A stretch of 58,159 nucleotides of DNA from Bacteroidota bacterium. GTDB taxonomy: Bacteria; Bacteroidota; Bacteroidia; Sphingobacteriales; Sphingobacteriaceae. The DNA is taken from positions 1 to 58,159 of the forward strand of contig JABDGE010000014.1 in NCBI GenBank assembly GCA_013286235.1, read 5' to 3'. The notes under the pieces are model-generated. The model searched no databases, was not told where the DNA came from, and saw only the letters and a program-made list of their open reading frames with translations. Of this stretch, positions 1-6,697 are shown in pieces. The stretch's first letter is position 1. Each line of letters begins with the position of its first letter. The position numbers and the translations under genes were made by a program.

Positions 1-709
1 CAGACGGTTTTCGGTTCTTTTGCGAAATGAGAAAATGCGCCCTTCCCAGGCGTGTTTTCTGCAACCATTTTTGGGGTGTGGCGTGAAAGATTTTTTCAAA
101 ATCGCGTTTGAATGTTGAAAGGCTTCTGCCTGTCAATTTCGCGGATTGCGCAAGCGGAACATTGAACGAAAAGTGGCGGTTCATAAAGGCTTCCAAATCG
201 ATTTTGTGTGGTTCGCTGAAATCGAACAAAAAATTTTTCAATGCAGGATTTCGCAACAATAATGCAATAGCTTCCGTAGTTTTTGCTTGCGCCAAAATTG
301 GCGTCAACTTTTCGGGTTGAACGAAATATGGCATCAGCGAATTGAAATACCCTTTCATAAACACATCATTTTCGAGCAACACATTTGGTTCGCCTGTGTA
401 AATTCCGTTTGCTTGTACGTCGTGCTCCAGACTGTATTTTTTCAGCGTTTCCTGGTCTAATAAAATATTGATCGTAGCAAATGGTTTTCCATCAAAATGT
501 TTCTTAGTTACTTTCAATAATTGATTCCTGCGCAAGAGCATCAATGTTCCCGCGCCGTACGAAACAACTCCTTTATCCGTGTGGCGTTCTGCAACGCCCG
601 AGGTGATTAAACCTAATATATGTTCATAGACAAACGGATCGTGTCCGAAATCCGTTTCGGGCTCGCAGGCAAGTAACAAAATGTTACGCTGAATTTGTTC
701 CTGTTGCAT
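1..709 (-). CDS. AraC-family transcriptional regulator, 3' end cut by the window
   Basis: This frame runs from an ATG at 709 off the left edge, giving 236 visible codons. It starts MQQEQIQRNILLLACEP. The first two thirds resemble the cupin-like N-terminus of AraC proteins (YGAGTLMLLRRNQL). The end carries an AraC helix-turn-helix signature: LAQSAKLTGRSLSTFKRDF, then ATPQKWLQ and LGRAHFLI. It starts 10 bases after the SDR stop on the same strand, so the two form a likely operon and this protein may regulate the SDR. The last part of the second helix-turn-helix lies outside the window. The family is clear; the ligand and target are unknown. Confidence 0.85.
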   Translation of the reverse strand, partial: MQQEQIQRNILLLACEPETDFGHDPFVYEHILGLITSGVAERHTDKGVVSYGAGTLMLLRRNQLLKVTKKHFDGKPFATINILLDQETLKKYSLEHDVQANGIYTGEPNVLLENDVFMKGYFNSLMPYFVQPEKLTPILAQAKTTEAIALLLRNPALKNFLFDFSEPHKIDLEAFMNRHFSFNVPLAQSAKLTGRSLSTFKRDFEKIFHATPQKWLQKTRLGRAHFLISQKNRKPS

Positions 710-719
710 ATACGATGAT

Positions 720-1520
720 CTAAGGTTTAATTTGTGAGGCAATAATAATGTCCTGCAATTTATCAGGAACAAAACGAGCCATAAACAAGGCCACGGCAGC
801 CATGTACCCGCCCGAATAGCGCGCTTTCGGACTTTTAGCTTCAATGCCTTCTTTGATCAATTTGGCAATGACAATTGGTTCGGGCAGATTTGCGGACGAA
901 GCTTTAAAAAATTTTTCTACAGCTCCTGCCATTTTGTGATATACCGTTTTTTCCGAAACGCGTATCAAACTTTCAAATGCAATATTTCCCCATTCCGATT
1001 TTATACCGCCCGGCTCAATCACAACTACGTCCACTCCGAATTGTTTTACTTCTCTTCGCATAGTATCGCTCAAGGCTTCGATAGCAAATTTACTTGCGTG
1101 ATACCAACCGCCTAACGGAAATGCGCTTTTACCGCCAACAGATGAAATGTTCACGATTTTGCCGAATTTGTTTTCTCGCATTTTAGGTAACACCAGCTGC
1201 GCTAATCGCATTGCGCCAAACACGTTTACTTCGAGTTGATAGCGTGCGTCTTCGATTGCGCCATACGAACCAAAGCCCGCGTTATTTACCAGCACATCAA
1301 TGCTTCCGGCTTCTTTAAATATTTGATTGATACACAAAACGATGCTTTCCTCTTTCGTTACGTCCAGCGCAATCGGTTTGATGCCGTGCGTTTTCAAGTC
1401 TTCCATTTTGTCGATTCTGCGAGCTGCCCCATAAACGTTGTAGCCATTTTGCGCCAAATAAATCGAGGTTGCTTTGCCAATCCCTGCCGAAGCTCCCGTT
1501 ACTAATACTGTTTTTGTCAT
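720..1520 (-). CDS. short-chain dehydrogenase/reductase (SDR)
   Basis: A classical NAD(P)-dependent SDR of 266 residues, the usual length. The cofactor motif TGASAGIG is at residues 8-15, NNAG sits near residue 87, a serine in NISSVGG near 145, and the catalytic YHASK near 158. ARR after the second strand suggests NADP preference. The stretch GAIEDARYQLEVNVFG looks a few residues shorter than in relatives, where several residues usually separate GAIED from the helix, so a small in-frame deletion is possible. The gene heads a probable two-gene operon with the AraC regulator. The substrate cannot be told from the sequence. Confidence 0.9.
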   Translation of the reverse strand: MTKTVLVTGASAGIGKATSIYLAQNGYNVYGAARRIDKMEDLKTHGIKPIALDVTKEESIVLCINQIFKEAGSIDVLVNNAGFGSYGAIEDARYQLEVNVFGAMRLAQLVLPKMRENKFGKIVNISSVGGKSAFPLGGWYHASKFAIEALSDTMRREVKQFGVDVVVIEPGGIKSEWGNIAFESLIRVSEKTVYHKMAGAVEKFFKASSANLPEPIVIAKLIKEGIEAKSPKARYSGGYMAAVALFMARFVPDKLQDIIIASQIKP

Positions 1521-1602
1521 TTTCTTTAAATTTTATGAAACAAAGGTAGCCCGGATTCACGCGCCCAGGTTTTCTAAAACGTCCAAAGCTATTTGTTCAA
1601 AA

Positions 1603-1870
1603 GTTCAACAGTGGGAGTTGTGGGTGTACCTGGACGGGGAGTATACAGCGCTAATGAATAAGGGGTGGGTGGTTAAGGGTGGGTGGTGTGGACGTTGGAG
1701 ACGCAGTCTCCAGGCATACGGGTTCGAAGTTGGAAACTTCGAACAGCGGGGTTGGGTGTGGAGATACAATCTCCAGGCATAGGGGGCGCGACGAACCTGG
1801 ATGTGGAGATACAATGTACACGCATACGCGTCTGCAGATGGAGACGGACACCGGAGTTTCGACGCGAATT
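1603..1870. repeat. cluster of short palindromic repeats
   Basis: This 366-base gap between the SDR start and the RNA array holds no convincing gene. It contains several REP-like hairpins. TGGAGAC-gca-GTCTCCA lies at 1696-1712, GTTCGAAG-ttggaaa-CTTCGAAC at 1722-1744 and TGGAGAT-aca-ATCTCCA at 1759-1775; a decayed copy begins near 1803. The first and third are each followed by CAGGCATA, so they are copies of one family. ORFs across this block are by-products of the repeats. Confidence 0.75.
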
Positions 1871-1886
1871 GTAATAAATATAATGA

Positions 1887-1976
1887 AAGAGCAATAGTCA
1901 GTGTGTGTTTTTCAGGATTCGAACCTGCTCCCGTAAGGGATTTCACCAGCGAAGTATCACAGGCTTACGGCATCTT
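1887..1976 (-). ncRNA. Y RNA-like unit H (last of the array, T-arm only)
   Basis: The unit begins AAGATGCCGTA and ends TTGCTCTT, which pair as a basal stem AAGA/TCTT with an unpaired C, as in unit F. Inside is a T-arm CAGG-TTCGAAT-CCTG, preceded by a small hairpin TCCC-TTAC-GGGA like the variable arm of a type II tRNA. No D-arm is visible and the middle helix is poor, so this may be a decaying copy. It is the most distal unit from the Ro60 gene. Confidence 0.5.
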
Positions 1977-1994
1977 TCATTATGTTTTTAAAAA

Positions 1995-2127
1995 AAGGGC
2001 AAAAAGCAACCGGTGAGTTTTTTATCTGAACTACTTGTGAAATTAATCACTGGCTGGATTTGAACCAACGTCCTTCCCGATATTATCGGGATGTTCTAAC
2101 CGAAGTATCACCAGTTTACGGCACCTT
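1995..2127 (-). ncRNA. Y RNA-like unit G (permuted tRNA-like module)
   Basis: The unit begins AAGGTGCCGTA and ends TTGCCCTT. The middle helix AACTGGTGA/TCACCGGTT forms nine pairs including one G-U. The T-arm is TGG-TTCAAAT-CCA, followed by a short hairpin GTGA-ttaatt-TCAC in the acceptor position, then a D-arm AGTT...AACT. This T-arm, acceptor, D-arm order is that of a tRNA opened at the anticodon. A TCCCGATATTATCGGGA palindrome (2075-2091) sits between the 5' stem and the T-arm. Confidence 0.68.
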
Positions 2128-2151
2128 TTTAGCATTAAATATTTTAAAAAG

Positions 2152-2217
2152 AAGAGCGACAATCCGGCAAGCGTGTTAAACGTGACGGGTTGAAGTAACG
2201 CTTGTCTACGGCATCTT
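2152..2217 (-). ncRNA. Y RNA-like unit F (short, no tRNA module)
   Basis: The unit is only 66 bases. It has the same borders as its neighbours, starting AAGATGCCGTAG and ending TTGTCGCTCTT. The middle helix CAAGCGT/ACGCTTG has seven perfect pairs. The loop of about 23 bases shows no T-arm or D-arm. It could be a minimal Ro60-binding RNA without an effector module, or a deleted copy. Confidence 0.55.
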
Positions 2218-2228
2218 CTTTATTTCTT

Positions 2229-2371
2229 AAGGGCGACAGGCAATATACGTATAGCTTATTAGCTTAACTGCTCTACCCAAACTGAGCTACAATGGATCAC
2301 TCCAAAGGCCGGTCCCGATAGCTAATCGGGACGAACCGGCGACACGAAGTAGCGCATATTTACGGCACCTT
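2229..2371 (-). ncRNA. Y RNA-like unit E (permuted tRNA-like module, palindrome in T-loop)
   Basis: The unit begins AAGGTGCCGTA and ends TTGCCTGTCGCCCTT. The middle helix AATATGCG/CGTATATT has eight pairs with one G-U. The T-stem GCCGG/CCGGC encloses TTC plus an inserted palindrome of the TCCCGATAGCTATCGGGA family (2312-2332). Next comes TGGA-GTGA-TCCA, a hairpin closed by a GNRA tetraloop in the acceptor position, then a canonical D-arm GCTC-AGTTTGGGTA-GAGC. This is the clearest tRNA mimic together with units B and D. Confidence 0.75.
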
Positions 2372-2392
2372 AATATTTTCAAGTTTAAAAAG

Positions 2393-2512
2393 AAGGGTAA
2401 AAAGCAATAAATCACTATGCGCTGTGCTCTTCCAACTGAGCTACCTTTAACGGGGCCGGATTCGAACCGGCCGACTCCAGCGTCCCGAAGTAAGACTTAT
2501 TTACGACACCTT
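2393..2512 (-). ncRNA. Y RNA-like unit D (permuted tRNA-like module)
   Basis: The unit begins AAGGTGTCGTA and ends TTTTTACCCTT. The middle helix AATAAGTC/GATTTATT has eight pairs with one G-U. A five-pair anticodon-type stem CGCTG/CAGCG follows, then T-arm GCCGG-TTCGAAT-CCGGC, a short linker at the acceptor position, and D-arm GCTC-AGTTGGAA-GAGC. All arms of a tRNA except a full acceptor stem are present, in circularly permuted order. Confidence 0.78.
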
Positions 2513-2556
2513 CTTTTATTTTTTTAGGCCGTCGCTAAAGCTTTGGCGTATGATAT

Positions 2557-2691
2557 AAGGAGCAACAGGCGAACGCGGGACGGGGGCTGCCATGGGGTCC
2601 CGATAGCTATCGGGACGAACCCCCAGCACGGCTTGCGCCACACTGCCCACCCCCTAACGGTAGCGAAGTAACCCGTTTCTACGGCATCCTT
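2557..2691 (-). ncRNA. Y RNA-like unit C (D-arm-less, palindrome in T-loop)
   Basis: The unit begins AAGGATGCCGTAG and ends GCCTGTTGCTCCTT, the same borders as unit A. Its core has an outer stem GGGGG/CCCCC, a hairpin GGC-GCAA-GCC with a GNRA loop, and a T-stem GGGG/CCCC. The T-loop holds an inserted palindrome GTCCCGATAGCTATCGGGAC (2597-2616). There is no D-arm. With unit A it forms a second subclass in the array. Confidence 0.68.
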
Positions 2692-2714
2692 ATTTTTTAA
2701 TTTCTTTTTATAAA

Positions 2715-2842
2715 AAGGGTAACAGGTAATAAGTGTGTTTTTTCGCTGCGCTCTAACCGTCTGAGCTACCTTTTTCAAGGGCCGGACTCGAACCGGCGAC
2801 CTCAGTTTTGGAAATTGAAGTAACACTTATTTACGACACCTT
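2715..2842 (-). ncRNA. Y RNA-like unit B (permuted tRNA-like module)
   Basis: The unit begins AAGGTGTCGTA and ends ACCTGTTACCCTT. The middle helix AATAAGTGT/ACACTTATT has nine perfect pairs. The T-arm is GCCGG-TTCGAGT-CCGGC, followed by CCTT-GAAA-AAGG, a four-pair acceptor-like helix sealed by a GNRA tetraloop, then D-arm GCTC-AGACGGTTA-GAGC. The order T-arm, sealed acceptor, D-arm matches the tRNA-like domain described for bacterial YrlA-type Y RNAs. Confidence 0.78.
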
Positions 2843-2856
2843 TTTAATTTTCTTTT

Positions 2857-2982
2857 AAGGAGCAACAGGCGAACACAGGAGTGAGGAAATTGCTTTGGGA
2901 TTCGAACCCACATCATAACTTTTATTACAATGCCATTTCCTCCTAACCAGTGACCGAAGTAACCCGTTTCTACGGCATCCTT
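2857..2982 (-). ncRNA. Y RNA-like unit A (first after the Ro60 gene, D-arm-less)
   Basis: The unit begins AAGGATGCCGTAG and ends GCCTGTTGCTCCTT. The basal stem is AAGGA/TCCTT with an unpaired C on the 3' strand. The second helix pairs GAAACGGG with CCTGTGTTC with one bulge. The core has an outer stem GAGGAAAT/ATTTCCTC of eight pairs, a small A/T hairpin, and T-arm TGGG-TTCGAAT-CCCA. No D-arm is present. The unit starts about 50 bases past the Ro60 stop codon. Confidence 0.7.
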
Positions 2983-3004
2983 ATAGTTTAATTTCTTTTT
3001 AAAA

Positions 3005-3029
3005 GTATGGGGCGTTAGCTTCCCCATAC
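3005..3029 (-). terminator. hairpin between the Ro60 gene and the RNA array
   Basis: On the minus strand, GTATGGGG and CCCCATAC form an eight-pair stem with a nine-base loop, starting five bases after the Ro60 stop codon and followed by TTTT. It could be a weak terminator, an attenuator or a processing signal separating mRNA from the Y RNA-like units. The T-run is short, so some read-through into the array is plausible. Confidence 0.5.
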
Positions 3030-3034
3030 CTGGT

Positions 3035-4615
3035 CTATAGTGCTATGTTATTGATTGCATCTAAAGCCGAGCCTCCGTTTTCCAAGGCAGCTAACACCTC
3101 AAAAACTTTATCGCTCCAGCCGGCTACGAGGTACACGTCGTTCTGCAGCAATCGCAATGGCGCCTGCCCGTAACCGGCTAAGTCGAACAGGTACAGTTTT
3201 GCACCTGGTGCCACTGTTGCCTTATAACGGTTCCAGTGGAACTCAATATGCTGCGAGCCTCCGGATTTGCTGTCCCACAACTGGCAGTCGGTAAATAGCA
3301 TTACCTTATCCATTTGCACTTTACGGTCGAGCAGATCTTTTACCACCAGGTAACCATTGGTTGAATAGCCCACCTCGTTGGCCCGTTTGTACAGCTCCTG
3401 CACGCCCGCCAAAATATTTGCGCGTGGTACAGTTATGGTTTTCCAGCTATCACCGAAAATACCCACCTGCACATTTTTGCAGCGCGATTGCAGCAACATG
3501 GCCAGCATCAAACCGATATCATAATTCATGATCTTCGACTTTGCCGATATCGCCCTGTTCATCGATCCCGAAACGTCACATGCCAGGAGCACACGTGTTT
3601 CATGATCAAATCCTTTGATGTTTGCCGCGCTTGCCTGTATTGCTTTTTCCAAAGCATCCAGCAATTCGCCGGTGTAACCTTTGTTGCCCAATAGTAAAGC
3701 GCTTAACTTTTGGGTTAGGCCCTTACCTGGAGTTTCCACTCCGGCCGCTAACAATTCCCTGTAAGCCGCCAAATAGCGGAACGGGAACTGCTTTGCTTTT
3801 GCCACTTCGTTTGCATCGGCCAGCGTTGCGCAAACTTTCTGGAAGTGCGCGTAGCTTACGCCGGCTTCCTGTATGTTGCGCAGGTTACGTAACAGGGCCA
3901 TGTAGCCCAGCTTACCGCTGTCTATCAGTTCCTCCCATTTTGCGCGGAACGCTATTGCCTTAGCTTCGTCGCTGTCAAAGTTCAGCTGACCCAATGCCGA
4001 CAGCTCAGTTTCCCAGGTGTACGGCGTTTGCAGCTCATTGTTCACAATCTTGTTGAACAATACCTGCTGCAATTCGTCCTTTGCCTTAGGGTGAACCAGG
4101 AACAGGGCATCGCGCATCCTGATAGCGCCATCGCGGTTGTACTTGGCGAACTGGTATTCGTCGAACCGGTTGAACGCGCTTGTTAAACCCTTTTGCAATT
4201 GCTTGCTCAGGCGGTTCAGCTTTTTGGTACCGGTACGCTGGTTCATCAGCTCGTAGCAAGCCAGTAACTCGGTGATCTCATCCGCACGACCGATCACGCC
4301 ATCCGTAACCCGGGCGACCAGATCATCGCCCGAGTGCAGCTTAGCCAATTCAGTTACCAAAACCAAAGGCACCGAACGCATATACATTTTGGTACGCGCA
4401 TACACCGCCAGCTTACCCACAAATACAGGGTCGCATTTGGCAATTAAGCCGCGTAAACGGGTTAAACGTTCCTCGTTCTTTTCGTAGAACGAATCATTCA
4501 GGCTCCAGGTAACCACTGTAGTGTACAGCTCCATTTCGGCGCTCATGGTGTAAGCCTTCGCACCCTCATAGTTGGTGGCCTGTGTTTTTGCCTTGCTTAG
4601 TAAATTAAATTTCAT
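3035..4615 (-). CDS. rsr: Ro60/Rsr-type RNA-binding protein (TROVE + vWA)
   Basis: The 526 residues match bacterial Ro60 orthologues in length and order. A TROVE helical-repeat domain fills roughly residues 10-335, with signatures such as YARTKMYMRSVP, GYMALLRNLRNI (237-248) and KQFPFRYLAAYREL. A von Willebrand A domain follows with the MIDAS motif DVSGS at 347-351. Ro60 forms a ring that binds Y RNA on its outside and damaged RNA ends in its cavity; in Deinococcus the Y RNA tethers it to PNPase. The gene has a strong GGGAGG ribosome site, unusual here. It is followed by eight Y RNA-like units and preceded by an operator shared with rtcB. Confidence 0.95.
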   Translation of the reverse strand: MKFNLLSKAKTQATNYEGAKAYTMSAEMELYTTVVTWSLNDSFYEKNEERLTRLRGLIAKCDPVFVGKLAVYARTKMYMRSVPLVLVTELAKLHSGDDLVARVTDGVIGRADEITELLACYELMNQRTGTKKLNRLSKQLQKGLTSAFNRFDEYQFAKYNRDGAIRMRDALFLVHPKAKDELQQVLFNKIVNNELQTPYTWETELSALGQLNFDSDEAKAIAFRAKWEELIDSGKLGYMALLRNLRNIQEAGVSYAHFQKVCATLADANEVAKAKQFPFRYLAAYRELLAAGVETPGKGLTQKLSALLLGNKGYTGELLDALEKAIQASAANIKGFDHETRVLLACDVSGSMNRAISAKSKIMNYDIGLMLAMLLQSRCKNVQVGIFGDSWKTITVPRANILAGVQELYKRANEVGYSTNGYLVVKDLLDRKVQMDKVMLFTDCQLWDSKSGGSQHIEFHWNRYKATVAPGAKLYLFDLAGYGQAPLRLLQNDVYLVAGWSDKVFEVLAALENGGSALDAINNIAL

Positions 4616-4661
4616 TGGGAACCTCCCTTTTTTGTTTTGTTAGAACAAAGGTTGAGGGTTA

Positions 4662-4682
4662 CTACGCAGTGTATTTGCGCAG
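4662..4682. promoter_or_regulatory. operator copy 1 (Ro60 gene / divergent zinc-ribbon gene)
   Basis: The inverted repeat CTACGCA-gtgtatt-TGCGCAG lies 46 bases from the Ro60 start and 37 bases from the divergent start at 4720. It is followed on the plus strand by ATGAAAAATA. Copies with the same half-sites, the same seven-base spacer and the same TGAAA extension occur at 13357 and 13838. Copies 1 and 2 also share the spacer sequence. The WYL regulator at 14050 is the obvious candidate binder, by inference. Confidence 0.8.
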
Positions 4683-4719
4683 ATGAAAAATAATTAAATT
4701 ATTTTTAGAGATTTATAAA

Positions 4720-5070
4720 ATGGAAGCGGTTAATAAAGATACAGCCCGTTATATCATCACGTACTTCAGCGAATTGATGACGCCGGCGGAGAAAGTTGCC
4801 TTGAGGCATCAGCAGTCGTTGATTAAGCTGGAGGGGGACGATGATGGTAGCCGCACCAAACTTTATTACAGAAGCGGCCGGTTAAGCGACGACCCGAAAG
4901 TGTTAAAATTATTGAACGAAGGGCCGGACCAGTTTTTGATAAATTGCGCCGAACGTATTTTAAAAGATTGTCCCGAAAAGGTGTTTCTAAACTTATGCCC
5001 GGCATGCAAAAAGCTGGCCCGCACTCCTGACGCCAGGCAATGCAGGTTTTGCGGTTTTGATTGGCATTGA
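4720..5070 (+). CDS. small zinc-ribbon protein of unknown function
   Basis: The product is 116 residues and not recognised as a named family. Its C-terminus has a zinc-ribbon pattern, CPAC near residue 93 and CRFC near 109, with about a dozen residues between the pairs. The N-terminal 80 residues look helical and acidic (KLEGDDDG), with no membrane segment. It is transcribed divergently from the Ro60 gene, and the shared operator lies in the 104-base gap, so it is a candidate regulon member. A role in binding RNA or a protein partner is only a guess. Confidence 0.75.
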   Translation: MEAVNKDTARYIITYFSELMTPAEKVALRHQQSLIKLEGDDDGSRTKLYYRSGRLSDDPKVLKLLNEGPDQFLINCAERILKDCPEKVFLNLCPACKKLARTPDARQCRFCGFDWH

Positions 5071-5328
5071 TTAATTGTTTCTTTTATTCGCTCAAAAATC
5101 CCATCTTTGCCTTAATTCCACGGGAATGAAGACTACGCTTAGCTGCATATAATCCCTTTGCACACTGCCTGAACAGGCGGAACAGATTTCCATTGTAAAT
5201 TTTTCTGTTATTGCACCAGCCATTCATGGCCCTGCATTCTTGTGTTCCAAAAAAGGGTATACCCGATAACCATCGGGTGAATTTTTCAATCAACAGATTT
5301 TTTATGAAAAATTTATGCAGAAGTCCCA

Positions 5329-6045
5329 ATGGACACACAATTATCACCGTACCGGCTAAAATCGGCACGACGAAAACGGCGGTTGGTTATTAAGGACCGC
5401 GACAAACAATTATTAGAGCTTGACAGGGAGCGCCAACGCATCAGCAAGGACCCCGACTATGAACGAACTGTACCATTAGACGAATCCTACCAAAAAGGCT
5501 GGAAACGATTGTTCGTTTTAAAATCCGAAATACAGCGCAGCGATAAAGCAACGTTTTACCAGGGAATATTAGATGAGATAAATGAAGTACAATACCATTA
5601 CGATCGATCATTTAAAAGGCCTAAACGGAAAGGGATATGGCACAAATACATTTTTAAAGAATTGCCAAAATTACATGGCATAACTCCTTACCATTGGCAT
5701 AAAAACAGAAGTAAACTAAACGATGAGCAGCGCGCCCGCTTTACCAGGGTAGAGTATTGGAACCAACACTACTACTGTTGGGAACACTACTACCAATTTG
5801 CTGAACCTGATTTGTTTGAACTTGGTATTGTGCCACACATTATCGACAGCATAAAAGTGGGCGATGCATTACTGGAGCAAAGACTGGCCCGGATAGATAA
5901 CCAATTTTATAAAAATGGTTTACGGTACCGTTTGGATAAAATAAAGAATGGCAACCGTTATAACCGCTGGAAAAATGGCACTGAAAAATTAAAATTTGCC
6001 AACCCGTTGAAAAACAGGCCGAAATGGGATTGGGTTGAGGAGTGA
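5329..6045 (+). CDS. hypothetical basic protein
   Basis: The 238-residue protein is strongly basic and rich in Tyr, Trp, Arg and Lys, with no signal peptide or membrane segment. The N-terminus is a charged helix likely to coil (DKQLLELDRERQRISKD). The middle has aromatic clusters such as YWNQHYYCWEHYYQF, and the C-terminus is RNRYNRW-like and basic. The composition suggests nucleic-acid binding but no known domain was recognised. It lies 258 bases downstream of the zinc-ribbon gene on the same strand, a gap in which I see no gene, only a small hairpin (ACCCGAT...ATCGGGT near 5260). Confidence 0.7.
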   Translation: MDTQLSPYRLKSARRKRRLVIKDRDKQLLELDRERQRISKDPDYERTVPLDESYQKGWKRLFVLKSEIQRSDKATFYQGILDEINEVQYHYDRSFKRPKRKGIWHKYIFKELPKLHGITPYHWHKNRSKLNDEQRARFTRVEYWNQHYYCWEHYYQFAEPDLFELGIVPHIIDSIKVGDALLEQRLARIDNQFYKNGLRYRLDKIKNGNRYNRWKNGTEKLKFANPLKNRPKWDWVEE

Positions 6046-6133
6046 TAGTTTATAAGCCGTCAGAACAGATCGCCAATTTCTCGCGTGTTGTCCCGCAGGG
6101 TTTGTCCAACGATGACCCTGCGGAGGCGGAATG

Positions 6134-6413
6134 TCAAAACAAATCAGCATGCGATCCTGTCCGGACCAACTCAAGCAGGTTGATTTGTTCATTTTCATCC
6201 CAAATGAGCAAAAGATCAGGCTTCACATGGCATTCCCAGTAGCCTTTATAATCACCAATAAGTTTGTGCGGACGATGCTTCTTTTCAAGTCCGTTATGGC
6301 CCTTTTCGGCAAGCACAGTAATCAATTGCTGTAAAAGGTTGATTCGTTAGCCGACGTTTTTTGAGTAATTTTAAGTCTTTGAGAAACTTAGTTGAGGTGA
6401 CTATTTCGAACAT
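6134..6413 (-). pseudogene. YafQ/RelE-type mRNA interferase toxin, frameshifted
   Basis: An ATG at 6413, 10 bases after the antitoxin stop, reads MFEIVTSTKFLKDLKLLKKRRLTNQ, typical of YafQ toxin N-termini, then leaves frame near 6335. The rest of the toxin continues in another frame from about 6332 to 6134: LLQQLITVLAEKG...HKLIGDYKGYWECHV, then DLLLIWDE and LVRTGSHADLF. The full span is 280 bases, one more than 93 codons, so a single extra base in the AACCTTTT run explains the break. YafQ proteins are about 92 residues, as expected after repair. A base-calling error in a homopolymer cannot be excluded. Confidence 0.8.
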
Positions 6414-6423
6414 CGGCAGGCAA

Positions 6424-6621
6424 TCAGATGCTGCCGAAAAGTTCGGCTACATTTTTAAACTTTTTACCTTTACCGGCCTTTAATTCGTTCATTGCTGCAA
6501 TAGTATCAGCGTTAGGAGTACTTTTTATTTTTTTCTCTTTAACCGTAACACCTAATTCTTTTAAAAAAGCCTTCACCTGTTGGGTTTTGTGGTCAGGGAC
6601 TTTTATTTCCATTGTTTGCAT
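6424..6621 (-). CDS. RelB/DinJ-like antitoxin
   Basis: This small protein of about 65 residues has a beta-strand start (MEIKVPDH) and the Bacteroidota antitoxin tail ADTIAAMNELKAGKGKKFKNVAELF, known to pair with YafQ/RelE toxins. An ATG at 6621 or the one at 6612 (MEIK) is more likely than the upstream TTG at 6627. It sits 10 bases before the toxin start on the same strand, the usual antitoxin-first order. The reading frame is intact although its toxin is broken. Confidence 0.8.
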   Translation of the reverse strand: MQTMEIKVPDHKTQQVKAFLKELGVTVKEKKIKSTPNADTIAAMNELKAGKGKKFKNVAELFGSI

Positions 6622-6697
6622 ACACAAAAATAAATAATAATTTGCGAAACAGGCAACTATAGTATGACATACGTTGCTACGGCAGAACCCTTTCTAA

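Noticed and set aside
1605..1946. Small proteins across the palindrome cluster
   Set aside because: Open in several frames on both strands because of the repeats; composition is not protein-like.
1887..2982. Ordinary tRNA gene cluster
   Set aside because: T-arm and D-arm motifs are present, but no unit gives a cloverleaf with paired acceptor ends, and the order of arms is permuted inside a repeated stem.
1887..2982. CRISPR array
   Set aside because: Units are 66-143 bases, differ in sequence, and the repeats are paired ends of hairpins, not identical short repeats with unique spacers; no cas genes are present.
2524..3027. Two small minus-strand proteins that both contain KDAVETGYF
   Set aside because: The shared peptide is only the translation of the conserved RNA border; the frames run across stems of the RNA units.
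5084..5368. 94-residue minus-strand protein
   Set aside because: No homology pattern recognised, no ribosome site, and it overlaps the start of the basic protein gene.
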